Of a DNA stretch of 64,000 nucleotides, positions 62,483-64,000 are shown in pieces. Source of the stretch: Schleiferilactobacillus perolens DSM 12744 (lineage in GTDB: Bacteria; Bacillota; Bacilli; Lactobacillales; Lactobacillaceae); contig NZ_AZEC01000004.1 in assembly GCF_001435585.1 (NCBI RefSeq), forward strand, positions 119,739-183,738, written 5' to 3'. The number at the start of each line of letters is the position of its first letter. Within the stretch, counting starts at the first letter, position 1. The position numbers and the translations under genes were made by a program. The notes under the pieces were generated by a model. That model did not search any database, had not been told where the DNA came from, and saw only the letters and a program-made list of their open reading frames with translations.

Positions 62483-63745
62483 ATGGAGCAACAACAAAAC
62501 TCTAATTCACGGAAACAGGCACATTTCAATCAATCCTGGTTTTTCCGCTGGTTCGTCAATAATAAATTAACCGTGGCCTTGGTCAATATTTTGTTGACCT
62601 TGATCGTGTTGTTTTTATTCACCAAAGTTGATGGGATCTTTGCGCCGGTTGGCAAAGTGATTAATATTTTGCTGCCGTCCGTTTTGTTAGCCGGTGTATT
62701 TTATTACTTAATGGAACCCACAGTGTCTTTTGCTGAACATAAATGGCATGTCCCCCGGGTGGTGTCCACGTTGGTATTGTTTGTTATCATTTTGGCACTG
62801 CTGATTTGGGGTGTCCTGACCTTGATCCCGTTGATTCAAACTCAAGTGGGACAATTCGTGGCGGCATTGCCGGGCTATTGGACCGGATTAGAAAAATGGG
62901 TCACCGATTTATTGGCCGATTCCCGTTTTCATGCGGTTACCAAGTCGGTAGAAGATGCGATGCACAATGTGTCGTCGAATTGGATCACCCGGGTCCAATC
63001 CGGAGCAATTAGTGCACTGCAAAACATTGGTGGCGCCGTGGGCACGATTACGGGTGTCGTGATGGCGATCATCACTGCGCCGTTCTTATTATTCTTTATG
63101 CTTAAAAGCCCAGATGCTTTTCGCGATAGCATTGTCCGCATTGCACCGCCGCGTTGGCGGGACCATTTACGCCAAATTTTGACCGAAATTTCTCAATCGA
63201 TCAGTAACTACATCCGTGGTCAGTTAACTGTGGCTTTCTGGGTCGGTGTCATGTTTGCTATTGGCTACACCGTGATTGGCCAGCGCTATGGTGTCACTTT
63301 GGCGATTCTAGCGGCGATTCTGAATTTGATTCCTTACTTAGGGTCTTTTTTGGCCATGGTGCCTAGTGTTCTGGTGGCGGCGATGACATCGCCCCAGATG
63401 ATCTTCTGGGTCTTGGTCGTCTTCATGGTGGAACAAACGATTGAACAGCGCGTGGTGTCGCCGCTGGTGGTTGGCAGCAAGATGGACATGCATCCTGTGA
63501 CGACCTTGATGGTCTTGCTGGGTGCTGGTGGTCTGTACGGTCTGCCGGGGGTACTGTTTGGTATCCCGGTATACGCCATCATCAAGATTATTTGGATTCG
63601 TTTATGGCACTGGTTCACTAGTACATCCAGTTTGTACGAAACCCAGACCAGTTTACCCGCCCCAGCGCCGGTAGTGAAGGCAAATTCGAAAGCGGATAAG
63701 CCTGCGGCGAAAGAACCAACGGATAAAACAGATCCTAAAGAATAA
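62483..63745 (+). CDS. AI-2E family transporter, copy 2
   Basis: 420 residues from ATG 62483 (SD GAAGGGAG). Its TM layout is the same as copy 1 at 26286-27437: N-terminal helices near 30-50, 55-75 and 88-115, a helical cytoplasmic/periplasmic region, then IRGQLTVAFWVGVMFAIGYTVIG and AAILNLIPYLGSFLAMVPSVLV, ending GLPGVLFGIPVYAIIK. A proline/lysine-rich tail of about 45 residues (PAPAPVVKANSKADKPAAKEPTDKTDPKE) is absent from copy 1. The substrate is unknown. Confidence 0.9.
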   Translation: MEQQQNSNSRKQAHFNQSWFFRWFVNNKLTVALVNILLTLIVLFLFTKVDGIFAPVGKVINILLPSVLLAGVFYYLMEPTVSFAEHKWHVPRVVSTLVLFVIILALLIWGVLTLIPLIQTQVGQFVAALPGYWTGLEKWVTDLLADSRFHAVTKSVEDAMHNVSSNWITRVQSGAISALQNIGGAVGTITGVVMAIITAPFLLFFMLKSPDAFRDSIVRIAPPRWRDHLRQILTEISQSISNYIRGQLTVAFWVGVMFAIGYTVIGQRYGVTLAILAAILNLIPYLGSFLAMVPSVLVAAMTSPQMIFWVLVVFMVEQTIEQRVVSPLVVGSKMDMHPVTTLMVLLGAGGLYGLPGVLFGIPVYAIIKIIWIRLWHWFTSTSSLYETQTSLPAPAPVVKANSKADKPAAKEPTDKTDPKE

Positions 63746-63753
63746 GGGCAATT

Positions 63754-63803
63754 AAAAAAGTGGCCACCAGGCGAAAATAATTTTCGTTTGGTGGCCACTT
63801 TTT
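63754..63803. terminator. Bidirectional terminator
   Basis: AAAAAGTGGCCACCA pairs with TGGTGGCCACTTTTT, and CGAAAA with TTTTCG inside. It separates the transporter from the converging rpsN. Confidence 0.92.
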
Positions 63804-63807
63804 CAAT

Positions 63808-64000
63808 TTACCAACTGGCTTTACGGACGCCAGGGATTTGCCCTTTGTGGGCCAAGTCGCGGAACTTGATCCGGCTAATACCGAATTTGCGCATGTACGC
63901 ATGCGGCCGGCCGTCCAGACGATCCCGGTGATGAATTCGAACTGGGGAGGCGTTGCGGGGCAGCTTTTGCAAGCCGGCATAGTCGTGATTGGCTTTTAAC
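63808..64000 (-). CDS. rpsN: 30S ribosomal protein S14 (partial, zinc-free type)
   Basis: The last 63 codons of an S14 gene run off the window's right edge; the stop is at 63808-63810. The encoded end ([51 protein letters not shown], given here only for its landmarks [10 protein letters not shown] and KASW) lacks the CXXC pairs of the zinc-binding form. This is therefore the 89-residue C-minus paralog that many Firmicutes switch on under zinc shortage. Its operator would lie outside the window. Confidence 0.9.
   Translation of the reverse strand, partial: LKANHDYAGLQKLPRNASPVRIHHRDRLDGRPHAYMRKFGISRIKFRDLAHKGQIPGVRKASW

Overview
The window looks like chromosome of a low-GC Gram-positive lactic acid bacterium of the Lactobacillaceae. 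The base composition is near balanced for this group, which suggests a Lacticaseibacillus or Schleiferilactobacillus-like species, but I cannot fix the genus from sequence alone. Support comes from the gene set: clpE followed by a DUF1827 gene, ptsHI, spx, mecA, coiA and spxH, relQ-nadK-rluA, azlCD, a CopY/CopB pair, and WxL surface-protein clusters. Nearly all genes have strong Shine-Dalgarno (SD) sequences, and several start with TTG or GTG. I saw no tRNA, rRNA, CRISPR array or transposase.

Layout. Positions 1-6.2 kb hold ntdP, a small unknown gene, and a TetR / short-chain dehydrogenase / old-yellow-enzyme module. Positions 6.3-26.2 kb hold a large surface-protein locus. It has four very large secreted paralogs (about 1,280-1,330 residues), each ending in a WxL-type cell-wall-binding domain. 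Two membrane-anchored WxL-interacting proteins (DUF916 plus DUF3324) accompany them, and two opposite-strand genes interrupt the locus. The fourth large paralog has an in-frame stop just before its WxL domain. Positions 26.3-33.7 kb hold an AI-2E family transporter, a CNNM/CBS protein, prfC, a lipid kinase, and a cluster of tiny paralogous genes: three AbrB/MazE-like proteins and two small membrane proteins. Positions 33.8-38.6 kb hold ptsI-ptsH (minus strand) and CIRCE-controlled clpE. Positions 38.7-46.5 kb hold DUF1827, a MucBP-like protein without a signal peptide, a frameshifted Mga-like regulator, azlCD, copYB and lepB. Positions 46.6-51.4 kb hold a Bce-type two-component system divergent from its ABC transporter. 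Positions 51.4-60.8 kb hold an unknown gene, an MBL-fold hydrolase, spx, mecA, coiA, spxH, relQ, nadK, an RluA-type enzyme, cutC and uppP. The end holds a lactonase, an orphan glucitol-type IIA protein, a second AI-2E transporter and the 3' part of rpsN.

The most interesting non-coding signal is a dispersed element of about 180 bp with five copies: 10.4 kb (reverse and truncated), 29.0, 42.9, 48.5 and 53.6 kb. Each complete copy can fold into a long closing stem leading to two hairpins. The arms change between copies in a compensatory way, so structure is kept while sequence drifts. A second palindromic repeat lies at position 1 and at 53.8 kb.

Other notable points are: a copy of the prfC 3' end flanking a MazE-like gene, which looks like a small insertion; terminator hairpins whose 3' arms carry the SD of the next gene (uppP, azlC); and a six-codon open frame with a strong SD before prfC.

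Functional themes are cell-surface assembly, envelope stress and undecaprenyl recycling (Bce system, uppP), regulated proteolysis and competence (clpE, mecA, spx, spxH, coiA), the stringent response (relQ), and sugar transport control (ptsHI).
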